Shown: positions 26,127-35,354 of the stretch, one piece after another
How the letters are laid out: every line of letters begins with the position of its first letter
Numbering within the stretch: the first letter of the stretch is position 1
DNA from: an uncultured Neglectibacter sp.
GTDB lineage: Bacteria > Bacillota > Clostridia > Oscillospirales > Acutalibacteraceae
Assembly (NCBI GenBank): GCA_904391645.1
Contig: CAJFMJ010000004.1
Location: forward strand, 1-36,580
DNA length: 36,580 nucleotides
Direction: 5' to 3'
The notes under the pieces: generated by a model
Seen by the model: the letters and a program-made list of their open reading frames with translations, nothing else
What the model was told of the DNA's origin: nothing
The model's database searches: none
Translations under genes and position numbers: made by a program

Positions 26127-27302
26127 TCAGGGCATGACCCACTCGGTTTCCAGCTGCGCCAAACTCTCCTCCAGCAGCGCAGGGCCGTCGATGGCCTGCT
26201 CGCCGCTCTCCACGAAGTGGAGGATGGGCTTTGTCCGGGGATGCTTGGGGGTGAAGATGGTACAGCAGTCCTCATAGGGTTCAATGGAGATGTCGTAAGT
26301 GTCGATCTGATAGCACACTTTCACGATCTCTGACTTGTCCCAGCCGATCAGCGGCCGGAACACCGGCATGGTGGCCACAGCGTCGGTGCAGGCGATGGCC
26401 TGGATGGTCTGGCTGGCCACCTGGCCCAAGCTCTCCCCGGTGATCAGGGCAGAACAGCCCTCATCCCGGGCCACCCGCTCCGCCGCCCGGAGCATGAACC
26501 GCCGCAAGATCACCGTGGAAAGCTCCTCGGGGCACTTGTCCCGGATCTCTTCCTGCAGGTGGGTGAAGTTCACGGTGATAAACTTGATGCGCCCGGCATA
26601 CTGGGCCACTTTTTGCAGCAGCCGCTTCACCTTTTCCCTGGCCAGCTCGCTGGTATAAGGGGGGCTGGCAAAGTGGATGGCGGTCAGCTCCACGCCCCGC
26701 TTGGCCATCATCCAGGCGGCCACCGGGCTGTCCAGCCCGCCGCTGATGAGGATGGCCGCCTTGCCGCCGGTGCCCACGGGAATGCCCCCCGCGCCGGGTT
26801 TGGTGTCCCCGTGGACAAAGGCGTACTGCTCCCGCACCTCCACCCGGACCGTTAACTCCGGATGGTGGACGTCCACCTGCAAATGGGGGAACTGCTCCAG
26901 CAGGTAGCCACCCACCTGGGCGGAAACCTCCGGGGACTTGTAGGGGAACTGCTTGTCGCTGCGTTTGCACTCCACTTTAAAGGTGGAGATCTCTTCCAGC
27001 TGGTCTGCCAAATACTCGGCCGCCCGCTCACAGATCTTTTGCAGGTCTTTCTCGGCCACGCCCGCCCGGGCATAGCCCACCACGCCGAACACCTTGGAAA
27101 CCCGGTCTTCGGCCAGGTCCATGTCGGCACCGTCGTCCTTGGGCACCACATACACCGTGGACTGGCGGGACGTGACAGAGAACTCCCCCGCGCTTTGCAG
27201 CCTGCGGCGGATATTTTTGAGGAGCACGTCCTCGAAGGCCCGGCGGTTCAGGCCCTTTAAGGCAATTTCGCCCAGTTTTAAAAGGAATACTTCTTGTGGC
27301 AT
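26127..27302 (-). CDS. thiI: tRNA 4-thiouridine synthetase, without rhodanese domain
   Basis: MPQEVFLLKLGEIALKGLNRRAFEDVLLKNIRRRL; PP-loop ILISGGLDSPVAAWMMAKRG; protein ends shortly after the PP-loop domain. Confidence 0.93.
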   Translation of the reverse strand: MPQEVFLLKLGEIALKGLNRRAFEDVLLKNIRRRLQSAGEFSVTSRQSTVYVVPKDDGADMDLAEDRVSKVFGVVGYARAGVAEKDLQKICERAAEYLADQLEEISTFKVECKRSDKQFPYKSPEVSAQVGGYLLEQFPHLQVDVHHPELTVRVEVREQYAFVHGDTKPGAGGIPVGTGGKAAILISGGLDSPVAAWMMAKRGVELTAIHFASPPYTSELAREKVKRLLQKVAQYAGRIKFITVNFTHLQEEIRDKCPEELSTVILRRFMLRAAERVARDEGCSALITGESLGQVASQTIQAIACTDAVATMPVFRPLIGWDKSEIVKVCYQIDTYDISIEPYEDCCTIFTPKHPRTKPILHFVESGEQAIDGPALLEESLAQLETEWVMP

Positions 27303-27391
27303 ACTACACTCCAACTCTATAAAATCACGGCCGGCAGCCCGCTGAACCTGGTTTGCCGGCATTTTCGTTTCCATACTTTTACTAGCTGCTA

Positions 27392-28525
27392 CTAGCTGCG
27401 GGCCAAGGTTTCCAGCCCCAGCTTCAAGCCCTCCACCAGGGCCTCCACGTCTTCCTGGGTGGAAAACCGGGAAAAGCTCACCCGCAGGGCGCTGGTCACC
27501 TGGTCTGCAGGCAAGCCCATGGACTCCAGCACATGGCTGGGCTTGGCTCTCCCACAGGCGGACCCGGAACTGACATACACCTCCCGCTGGGCCAGGAAGT
27601 GGAGCATGGTTTCTCCCCGGACCCGACCGGCGGAAAAGTTCAGCACGTAAGGCAAGGCATCCTCCGGGGAATGGATGGCCACCTCCGGGATCTCCCCCAG
27701 CTTCTGCCGCAGCAGGCGGTTCAAGGCCCCCACCTGCTCCAATGCCTCCCCGGCAGGGGGCAGCAGCCGGACAGCCTCCCCCAAAGCGCAGATCAACGGG
27801 GTGCTCTCCGTGCCGGAACGCAGGCCTCGCTCCTGGCCGCCCCCAAACACATGGGGCAAGATCCGGGTGCCTTTTTTCACATACAGCGCGCCGATGCCCT
27901 TGGGGGCGTGGATCTTATGGCCGCTGAGGGTGAGCAGATCCACCCCCAGTTTTTTCACGGTGAAGGGCAGCTTGCCAAACCCTTGGACCGCGTCCACATG
28001 GAGCAGGGCCGGGGCCTTGTTCCGGCGGATGGCCCGGGCGGCCGCCTCCACCGGGAAAATGGCGCCGGTTTCGTTGTTCACCAGCATCACGCTGACCAGG
28101 ATGGTGCTGCTGTCAATGGCGTCTGCCAAAGCCTGTTCCGGCAGGTGGCCCTCCCCATCGGGCTTCAGATACACCACCTGAAAGCCCTGGCGCTCCAGCT
28201 CGTGGCAGGTGTTGAGGATGGAATCGTGCTCCGCCGCGGTGGTGACGATCTTATTCCCCAGGCGCTTCCGGGCCTGGGCCGCCCCAAACAGGGCAAGGTT
28301 GTTGGCCTCGGTGCCGCCGCTGGTGAAAAACACCTCTTCCGGCTGGGCGCCCAGCCGCTGGGCCACCAAGGCCCGGGCCTCCTCTACCTGTTGCCTCGCC
28401 CGGAACCCCCGGGTGTGCAAAGACGATGGATTGCCATATTCCTCCACCATCAGCTCCAAGGCGCGCTCCGCCACAGGGCGGAGCACCTGGGTGGTGGCGC
28501 TGTTGTCCAGATAATGTTCGCTCAT
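27392..28525 (-). CDS. Cysteine desulfurase (NifS/IscS-like)
   Basis: YLDNSATTQVL, FTSGGTEANNLAL, LTLSGHKIHAPKGIGALYV, YVSSGSACGRAKPSHVL. Confidence 0.94.
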   Translation of the reverse strand: MSEHYLDNSATTQVLRPVAERALELMVEEYGNPSSLHTRGFRARQQVEEARALVAQRLGAQPEEVFFTSGGTEANNLALFGAAQARKRLGNKIVTTAAEHDSILNTCHELERQGFQVVYLKPDGEGHLPEQALADAIDSSTILVSVMLVNNETGAIFPVEAAARAIRRNKAPALLHVDAVQGFGKLPFTVKKLGVDLLTLSGHKIHAPKGIGALYVKKGTRILPHVFGGGQERGLRSGTESTPLICALGEAVRLLPPAGEALEQVGALNRLLRQKLGEIPEVAIHSPEDALPYVLNFSAGRVRGETMLHFLAQREVYVSSGSACGRAKPSHVLESMGLPADQVTSALRVSFSRFSTQEDVEALVEGLKLGLETLARS

Positions 28526-28538
28526 TCTGTTCCTTCTC

Positions 28539-29555
28539 TCAGGCCGTGGGCAGCTTGCGGTAGCCGGTGGAAAAATCCACCTGGTTGCGCAAAGGCTCCC
28601 CGGCGTAAAAATGCTTCAGGTTCTCCACCAAAATCCCTACCACTCTGTCGTGGGTGGCCTTCAAGTGGTAAAACCCGGAAATGTGAGGCGTCACCACGGC
28701 GGTGGGGATTTGCCACAGCCGGTGGGTGGGCGGCAGTGGCTCCGGGTCGGTGACGTCCAGCCCGGCCCCGGCCAAATGGCCGCTTTCCAGGGCGTCGCAC
28801 AGTGCCTCGGTGTCCACAATGGTCCCCCGGCCCACGTTTAAGAGCACGGCCCCCTCTTTCATCCTGGCCAGGCGCTCCCGGTTCAGCAGGCCACGGGTGG
28901 CTTCCGTCCCCGGCAGGGTGACGGCCACCACGTCCGCTTGAGGCAGCAGGTCGTCCAAGTCTTCCAGCAGGTGGACCTCGTCAGCATAGTCGGGCTTGGG
29001 GCGCTGGCTGCGCCGCACGCCGATCACCTTGGCCCCCAGGGCCTTGCACCGGCTGCCGAATTCCCCGCCGATGTCCCCCATGCCCAGCACCAGCACCGTG
29101 GCGCCGTACACCGACTGCACCGGCCCCAGAGAGCCCCAACGGCCCTCCTTTTGGGCATCCCGGTACAGCTCCAGCTTTTTGAACAAGGACAGCAACACCC
29201 CCAGCATATACTCGGAGATGGCCAGCCCGTAAGCCCCGGTGGCGTTGGTCAGCTGGGTGTGGGGCAAAAGCACCCCGGGGCGCACATAGTCCTCCACCCC
29301 GGCGCTGTTGGTTTGCAGCCACAGCAGGTCTTTGGCACCAGCCAGCATTTTGGGCGGCACGTTCCCCAAAATCACCTGGGCCCAAGCCACGTCCTCTTCT
29401 TGTAAAGCAGGACACTTTACAGCGTTTTCCCGGGAGGTATAGATCAGCCGGTCAGACCCCCGGAACCGGAATTCCCACCCGGGAGCGGCTTCTTGCAGCA
29501 TATTTACGTGACTTTCCTCCACTGGCAAAGTCACCAGCACCCGTTTTGTATCCAT
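28539..29555 (-). CDS. D-isomer-specific 2-hydroxyacid dehydrogenase family protein
   Basis: VLVLGMGDIGGEFGSRCKALGAKVIGVRRS (Rossmann fold) and LNVGRGTIVDTEALCDAL...VTPHISG. Confidence 0.9.
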   Translation of the reverse strand: MDTKRVLVTLPVEESHVNMLQEAAPGWEFRFRGSDRLIYTSRENAVKCPALQEEDVAWAQVILGNVPPKMLAGAKDLLWLQTNSAGVEDYVRPGVLLPHTQLTNATGAYGLAISEYMLGVLLSLFKKLELYRDAQKEGRWGSLGPVQSVYGATVLVLGMGDIGGEFGSRCKALGAKVIGVRRSQRPKPDYADEVHLLEDLDDLLPQADVVAVTLPGTEATRGLLNRERLARMKEGAVLLNVGRGTIVDTEALCDALESGHLAGAGLDVTDPEPLPPTHRLWQIPTAVVTPHISGFYHLKATHDRVVGILVENLKHFYAGEPLRNQVDFSTGYRKLPTA

Positions 29556-29578
29556 CCATGCGCTCCTCTCTGGAAAGC

Positions 29579-31501
29579 TCACAGGCTTTCCAACTCTTTT
29601 TGCCACACCCGCCAGCTGGCGTCACTGGGCATCCGGAAATCCCCTCGGGGGGACAGGGTCACCGACCCCACCTTGGGGCCGTCCGGCAAGCAGGAGCGTT
29701 TGAACTGCTGGGTGAAGAACCGCCGGTAAAAGGCGCCAATCCACTTTTTGATAGTGGCTTCGTCATACTCCCCGGCAAAGGCGCGGCAGGTCATCCGGTA
29801 GATCTTCCCCGGGGTGAAACCGAACCGCAGCATATAGTAAAGGAAAAAGTCGTGAAGCTCGTAGGGCCCCACCAGCTCTTCGGTCTTTTGGGCGATCTCC
29901 CCGTCCTTGGGAGGCAGCAGCTCCGGGGACACCGGAGTGTCCAGCACGTCCAGCAAGGCCTCCTGCAAAGCAGGTTCACTGTGGTCCGCCACATAGCGCA
30001 CCAGGTGCCGCACCAGGGTCTTGGGGATGGAGCTGTTCACCCCGTACATGGACATATGGTCGCCGTTATAGGTGGCCCAGCCCAGGGCCAGCTCCGACAA
30101 GTCGCCGGTGCCGATGACAATGCCCCCCAGCCGGTTGGCCGTGTCCATCAACACCTGGGTGCGCTCCCGCGCCTGAGAGTTCTCATAGGTCACATCCAGG
30201 TCGGTTTCCCTTTGGCCGATGTCCAAAAAGTGCTGGCGCACCACTTTCTCAATGGAAACCTCCCGGAAGCTGACCTTCAGCTCTTCCGCAATGCGCTGGG
30301 CGTTGGACTTGGTCCGGCTGGTGGTGCCGAAGCAGGGCATGGACAGGGCATGGATGCCCTCCCGGGGCAGCCCCAGCCGGTCGAACGCCCGGGCTGTGAC
30401 CAGCAGCGCCAGGGTGGAGTCCAGCCCGCCGGAAAGGCCCACCACAGCCACCTTGCCGTGGATGGCCGCAAGCCGGGAGGCCAGGCCCACGCTTTGCATG
30501 GTCAGGATCAGCTGGCAGCGGTCGGAAAGCCCCACCGCGTCCCGGGGCACAAAGGGCGCCGGGGAAAATTCCCGCTGGGGCTGGAAGCGCTCCAAGGTGC
30601 TCTCCTCATAGCGGAAGGGGATGCGCACCACCTGGGGGTCCTGGGCGGGATGCCAACTGTTCATCCGGCGGCGCTCCTGGGAAAGGCGCTCCAAGTCCAC
30701 GTCGGCGGAAACCAGGCCAGTGGTAAACAGCTGGCTCTCTGCCAGCAGCGAGCCGTTTTCCGCAATCAGGTCGTGGCCCGCAAACACCATATCCGTGGTG
30801 GACTCTCCCAAGCCGCTGTCCACATAGGCGTAGGCAGCCAGCAGCCGGCCGGAGTGCTGCCGCACCAGCTCCCGGCGGTACTCCGCCTTGCCAATGGTTT
30901 CATCGCTGCAAGAGGGGTTCAGGATCACCGTGGCCCCGTTTAAAGCCAGGCTGACACTGGGAGGCAAGGGGCTCCAGAGGTCCTCGCAGATCTCCACGCC
31001 CACCAGCAGGTCCGGGACATTTTCGCAGCAGTACAAAAGCCCCTGGCCCAGCCAAGTCTTCTGCCCGGCAAAGGTGACCTCCATGGGCTGCGGGGCGGCG
31101 GTGAAATGCCGGGCCTCGTAGAATTCGGAGTAGTTGGGGATATAGGTTTTGGCAGAAAGCCCCAGCAGACGCCCCTTGTGGAACACGGCGGCACAGTTGT
31201 ACAGCGCCCCCTGCCAAGGCACCGGGACCCCCACCGCGCAGAGGATATCCAGCCCAGCGGTGTCCTCCAGCAAGGAAGCCAGGGCGCTTTCAGCCCCGGC
31301 AAGGAGGGTGCGGTCTTTAAACAAATCCCCGCAGGTGTAGGCGGTGAGGGACAGCTCTGGGAAACACACAGCGCCGCAGCCTTGGCTGGCGGCCTGCTGG
31401 ATCTTTTCCAAAATCTGGGCCTGGTTTTCCTCCACATTGGCTACAGCCACCGGCGGCGTTGCGGCGGCGATGCGATAAAATCCGTCTTTCACAGCATTCA
31501 A
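29579..31501 (-). CDS. nadE: Glutamine-dependent NAD+ synthetase
   Basis: N-terminal nitrilase domain (CFPELSLTAYTCGDLF, GVEICEDLWSP) and NAD synthetase PP-loop VVGLSGGLDSTLALLV. Confidence 0.94.
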   Translation of the reverse strand: MNAVKDGFYRIAAATPPVAVANVEENQAQILEKIQQAASQGCGAVCFPELSLTAYTCGDLFKDRTLLAGAESALASLLEDTAGLDILCAVGVPVPWQGALYNCAAVFHKGRLLGLSAKTYIPNYSEFYEARHFTAAPQPMEVTFAGQKTWLGQGLLYCCENVPDLLVGVEICEDLWSPLPPSVSLALNGATVILNPSCSDETIGKAEYRRELVRQHSGRLLAAYAYVDSGLGESTTDMVFAGHDLIAENGSLLAESQLFTTGLVSADVDLERLSQERRRMNSWHPAQDPQVVRIPFRYEESTLERFQPQREFSPAPFVPRDAVGLSDRCQLILTMQSVGLASRLAAIHGKVAVVGLSGGLDSTLALLVTARAFDRLGLPREGIHALSMPCFGTTSRTKSNAQRIAEELKVSFREVSIEKVVRQHFLDIGQRETDLDVTYENSQARERTQVLMDTANRLGGIVIGTGDLSELALGWATYNGDHMSMYGVNSSIPKTLVRHLVRYVADHSEPALQEALLDVLDTPVSPELLPPKDGEIAQKTEELVGPYELHDFFLYYMLRFGFTPGKIYRMTCRAFAGEYDEATIKKWIGAFYRRFFTQQFKRSCLPDGPKVGSVTLSPRGDFRMPSDASWRVWQKELESL

Positions 31502-31528
31502 TCCTTTCCCATGGAATAACCATCAAAT

Positions 31529-31556
31529 CCCCAGCGCCTGTTTCCAAACGCTGGGG
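31529..31556 (-). terminator. Hairpin between VanW gene and nadE (weak terminator candidate)
   Basis: CCCCAGCG-N12-CGCTGGGG; no strong T-run. Confidence 0.35.
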
Positions 31557-31572
31557 ACTCCATTTTTCGTTG

Positions 31573-33171
31573 TTACACTCCCGTTCCCTCTGGGGTAGGG
31601 GTATCCTGCCCAGCAGAAGGAGTGGGAGCCGGCGTGTCGGTCACCACAGGCTCCGGGGTGGGTGTGGCCGGAACGGGAGTGGGAGTTGCCGGGGTAGGCG
31701 TGGGCGTGGAAGGTGTGGGGGTTGCTGGCGTTGGAGTGGCAGGCTGGGGCGTTGGGGTGGGCGCCGGGGTGGGCGTGGGGTCTGCCTCGGAGGTGTTGCC
31801 CGACTCTTTCGACGTATCCACCTTGTCCGTATCCGTGCCGGGGCCTACAGCGTATACCTTGCCAGTGGCGGGATAGCTGGAGGAGGAAAGCTCCTCGCTC
31901 TTCACCAACGTATCCCCCTTATAAAAGCTGCAGTACGCCCGGGCAGTGTAACCGGTGTTCCCCGAAGACCGCCGCACATACTGGCCAGATGCCAAGCTGC
32001 TGTCCTCCCGGAAGCTCACCGAAGACAGGGGCGCGGTAGCGCTGGTCTGCTCGGAGGAAACCACCACTTTATCCCATTCTTCTGGGAAGCAACCGTAAAA
32101 TTCCACGTACAAGGTGGTGCCGTCCATCCAAGCGGCGATGTACACCGGGGTTTCCAAGGGGTTTTTAAAGCGGAAGTCCAAGTTGCCGTAGTCCACAGTG
32201 GCATCCAAGCCAATGGGGCAATAGGAGGAGGGGATGGCGTGTTCCCAACGCTCTACAATCTCCATGCCGGCGTTGAGGGCGGCAATGTACAGGGTTGTGG
32301 AACCCTGGCAAATACCGCCGCCGTACATCTGCACGATGACGCCACTGGAAATACCTCCGGCGGGAAGCCATCCGTTGTTGGGGTCTGTGCTGTCCCCCAG
32401 GGTGGTGTTGTAGGAAAACTCCTCACCCGGCTGCAGGATGGTGCCATTGACCTTGGAGAGGGCCAGCTTCATGTTGCTGTTGCCGTTGGCCGTGTTGGTT
32501 GACACGGTGCTATAGCTGGAAAGCTTGACAAAGTGTTCCTGCAGATAGGCCTTTGTCTGCTTGGGGGCGGTTTCCACAAATGCCGCCTGGATGTCCCCCC
32601 CGTGCTTTTGGGAGAGGAGCTGCCGCACACTCTCCAAGGTTTTGGAAAGGTCCACCCGGCTGCCGGTCTGTTCGTCGGAGAAGGTGAAGCTGCCATCCTC
32701 TCCCCTGCCGGAAATGGTGGCCTCTTTCGCCTCGGTGACACAGGATTGGGCAGCAGTCAGCAATTTTTGCTCCCCCGCCTCGGAAAGGTCCGTCACATAG
32801 TTTAAGGGGATATCTTCCGAACAGCGCTCCTCCAGCATCCGGGGCAGGGTCAGATCCAGCACATCCTGGGTGACAAAGTCCTCCCCGGAGAGGAGGATGG
32901 TATCGTCCCGGAATTTCACAGTGATCTCTAAAGAGCCCACCTGTTCTTGCATGGCATTCCGGGCAATTTCCAGGGCTTCCTCCACAGTCTTCCCTGCAAT
33001 GTTTTTACCGCCAATGCTGGCGCCTTCCGGGAAGAGGCTCAAATCTTCCACTTGGGACGCCTGGGAGGAGGACTCCTCCTGGTTTGTATGGGAACAGGCA
33101 CAAAGGCCTGTGAGAAGCAGCAGGGAGGCCATCCCAGCCGCCAATTTTACCATCCATGTCTTTCGGCGCAT
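31573..33171 (-). CDS. VanW family lipoprotein with C-terminal Pro/Thr-rich tail
   Basis: Signal/lipobox MRRKTWMVKLAAGMASLLLLTGLCAC; VanW block EEFSYNTTLGDSTDPNNGWLPAGGISSGVIVQMYGGGICQGSTTLYIAALNAGMEIVERWEHAIPSSYCPIGLDATVDYG; tail PTPTPAPTPTPQPATPTP... Confidence 0.9.
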   Translation of the reverse strand: MRRKTWMVKLAAGMASLLLLTGLCACSHTNQEESSSQASQVEDLSLFPEGASIGGKNIAGKTVEEALEIARNAMQEQVGSLEITVKFRDDTILLSGEDFVTQDVLDLTLPRMLEERCSEDIPLNYVTDLSEAGEQKLLTAAQSCVTEAKEATISGRGEDGSFTFSDEQTGSRVDLSKTLESVRQLLSQKHGGDIQAAFVETAPKQTKAYLQEHFVKLSSYSTVSTNTANGNSNMKLALSKVNGTILQPGEEFSYNTTLGDSTDPNNGWLPAGGISSGVIVQMYGGGICQGSTTLYIAALNAGMEIVERWEHAIPSSYCPIGLDATVDYGNLDFRFKNPLETPVYIAAWMDGTTLYVEFYGCFPEEWDKVVVSSEQTSATAPLSSVSFREDSSLASGQYVRRSSGNTGYTARAYCSFYKGDTLVKSEELSSSSYPATGKVYAVGPGTDTDKVDTSKESGNTSEADPTPTPAPTPTPQPATPTPATPTPSTPTPTPATPTPVPATPTPEPVVTDTPAPTPSAGQDTPTPEGTGV

Positions 33172-33261
33172 TGCACCCATCCTTTCCCACTGCCAGCCCA
33201 GGGAATGCCCAAACAACAGGCGCATCCTTCCCTTGGCAGATACTCGCATTCTTTGTGTTTC

Positions 33262-33290
33262 ATTATACCTTCCCCCAGGGGAATTGTAAA
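33262..33290 (-). promoter_or_regulatory. SigA-type promoter of the VanW gene and probably the downstream cluster
   Basis: Minus strand TTTACA (33290-33285), 17-nt spacer, TATAAT (33267-33262). Confidence 0.75.
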
Positions 33291-33304
33291 GCGGCAGGGT
33301 GTCC

Positions 33305-33318
33305 ATTTTCGCGAAAAT
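33305..33318. promoter_or_regulatory. 14-bp perfect palindrome, possible operator
   Basis: ATTTTCGCGAAAAT in the divergent intergenic region. Confidence 0.4.
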
Positions 33319-33423
33319 CACTAGCTTTTTATACCACCCCGTGCTACAATACATTCTGAGGTAATTTGCCCGCCGGGGCCACCGGCAGGCTTCCTGGATT
33401 CGAGGGAAATGAGGAGAAATTTT

Positions 33424-34545
33424 ATGAAAATCATGCTATTGACAGCTGCCACCGGCGGAGGGCATCTGCGCGCCTCCGCTGCAGTGGAACAGTACATCCG
33501 CGACAACACCGGCTACGAGGTGGTCACCATCGACACCCTGAAAGCCGTCAACCGGTTCTTGGACAAATCTGTGTGCGACACCTACCGCTTCATGGCCAAG
33601 CGGATCCCGGCCATGTTCGGCAGGCTCTACAAGCAGACCAACCGGGAAAACCTGCTCTCCGGCCTGGTGCCCAAGCTCAGCGGGGCCTTCAGCAACCTGC
33701 TGTACGCCAACATTTCCAAGTACCACCCGGATGTGATCCTGACCACCCACCCCTTTGCCACGGAAATGGTTTCCGACCTGAAGGAGGATGGCTTGATCAC
33801 CGCGCCGCTGATCTGCATCCTCACGGACTATGGGGTGCATCGTGCTTGGATCGCCCCCTATGTGGACGCCTATGTAGTGGCCAGCGACGACATGGTGCCG
33901 GAACTGACCAGCTTTGGCGTGGACCCGAAAAAGATCTATCCCTTTGGCATCCCTGTCCACGGTGTATTTTTCCACCGGGAAGACCGGGATATGCTGCTGC
34001 GTGACCTGCACCTGGATCCCAGCCTCCCCACCCTGCTGTTTATGGCAGGCAGTTTTGGGGTGTCCAACATCATGAAGCTGTACCGGGACTTGGCCTCCAC
34101 GGATGTGAAAATGCAGATCATCGTCATCACCGGCCGGAACCAAAAGCTGTACGAAGCCTTTGAAAAGGAGATCACCTCCCATCCCCAGCTTCCCACCCGG
34201 CTGATCTATTTCACCGACGAGGTGGAAAAATATATGCACGCCAGCGACCTGCTGGTGACAAAGCCCGGCGGCCTCACCGTGTCGGAAGCCCTGGCTTGCA
34301 ACTTGCCCATGGCCGTATTTGACGCCATCCCCGGCCAGGAGGAAGACAACGCCAATTTCCTCAAAATCCACGACATGGGCGTACGGCTGCAAAAGGATGG
34401 TGACTTCGCCCAGCAGATCTCCTCCCTGCTGAAAGAAAAGGAAAAGCTCCAGGAAATGCGGGAGAACTGCCAGCACTTTGACAAGTCCCAATCCATCCCC
34501 AACCTGCTGGCCCTGATCCGGGAACTGGTAAAGGAGGCCCAATGA
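33424..34545 (+). CDS. MGDG synthase/UgtP-like glycosyltransferase (MurG-related)
   Basis: MKIMLLTAATGGGHLRASAAVEQYI; TKPGGLTVSEALACNLPMAVFDAIPGQEEDNANFL (donor-binding block). SD GAGGAG. Confidence 0.9.
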   Translation: MKIMLLTAATGGGHLRASAAVEQYIRDNTGYEVVTIDTLKAVNRFLDKSVCDTYRFMAKRIPAMFGRLYKQTNRENLLSGLVPKLSGAFSNLLYANISKYHPDVILTTHPFATEMVSDLKEDGLITAPLICILTDYGVHRAWIAPYVDAYVVASDDMVPELTSFGVDPKKIYPFGIPVHGVFFHREDRDMLLRDLHLDPSLPTLLFMAGSFGVSNIMKLYRDLASTDVKMQIIVITGRNQKLYEAFEKEITSHPQLPTRLIYFTDEVEKYMHASDLLVTKPGGLTVSEALACNLPMAVFDAIPGQEEDNANFLKIHDMGVRLQKDGDFAQQISSLLKEKEKLQEMRENCQHFDKSQSIPNLLALIRELVKEAQ

Positions 34546-35249
34546 TGGCCCCCTTCTCTCCCCAAGACTGCGCTGCCTTGCGCCGGGAGCTGGAAAGCCT
34601 GGCCGATCCCGCCTACAAAGCCTTTAACGAAAGCCTGCTGCCAGGGGTGGAAACCGCCTATGGGATACGGTTGCCCCAAATGCGACAGGTGGCAAAGGCC
34701 CTTTTGCGGCAGGACCCGGCAGGGTTCTTGGAGCACTTCCAGCCCAATTGCTATGAGGAAACCCAGCTGCGGGGGCTGGTGATCGGCGGGATGAAGCTGC
34801 CCTGGGAGGAAAAATGCCCCTTGGTGGAGGACTTCCTTCCCCGGATCGACAACTGGGCGGTATGCGACACCTTTTGCGGCAGTTTAAAGCCACGATCCCC
34901 CCAAGATGTGCCGCTCATGTGGGAGTTCCTCAAACCTTTGTATGCCAGCGATGAGGAATACAAAGCCCGGTTTGCCGCTGTGATGCAGCTCTCCCACTTT
35001 GTGGACGCTGCCCATTTGGAAGAGGGCCTGGGCTTGCTGGGCCAAGTCCGTCACCCGGGATACTACGCCAAAATGGCCGTGGCCTGGGCGCTGTCCGTCT
35101 GGTTTGTCAAATTCCCCCAGGAAACGGAATCTCTTTTGGCACAGCGGGCCTTTGAACCCTGGGTCCAGAACAAGGCCATCCAAAAAGTGCGGGAATCCCG
35201 CCGGGTGAGCAAAGAGGACAAGGACCGTTTGCTCTCTTACAAACTCTGA
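34542..35249 (+). CDS. DNA alkylation repair protein (AlkD-like HEAT repeat glycosylase)
   Basis: YGIRLPQMRQVAKALLRQDP, NWAVCDTFCGSLK, MAVAWALSVWFVKFP...NKAIQKVRESRRVSKEDK. Overlaps the upstream stop. Confidence 0.9.
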   Translation: MMAPFSPQDCAALRRELESLADPAYKAFNESLLPGVETAYGIRLPQMRQVAKALLRQDPAGFLEHFQPNCYEETQLRGLVIGGMKLPWEEKCPLVEDFLPRIDNWAVCDTFCGSLKPRSPQDVPLMWEFLKPLYASDEEYKARFAAVMQLSHFVDAAHLEEGLGLLGQVRHPGYYAKMAVAWALSVWFVKFPQETESLLAQRAFEPWVQNKAIQKVRESRRVSKEDKDRLLSYKL

Positions 35250-35307
35250 CCCTGCTCATTAGACGTCCCGTCCCCTTTTTCGGTTACACTTCCCCCTATC
35301 TTTCAAA

Positions 35308-35343
35308 CAAAAAAGCCCTCCCACACGTGGGAAGGGCTTTTTT
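35308..35343. terminator. Bidirectional terminator between alkD-like and DUF308 genes
   Basis: AAAAAAGCCCT-CCCACACGTGGG-AAGGGCTTTTTT. Confidence 0.88.
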
Positions 35344-35354
35344 CACAGGAGGGC

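Noticed and set aside
27533-30943. Large + strand ORFs (27533..28753, 29546..30943) antisense to the desulfurase, dehydrogenase and nadE genes
   Set aside because: Shadow frames opposite conserved enzymes, without RBS support or recognisable folds.
31622-31876. Gly/Val repeat peptide (VGVAGTGVGVAG...) on the + strand
   Set aside because: Simply the complement of the Pro/Thr-rich tail codons of the VanW lipoprotein.
33436-34542. 368-aa minus ORF antisense to the UgtP-like glycosyltransferase
   Set aside because: Shadow frame. The glycosyltransferase has a good SD, start and conserved motifs.
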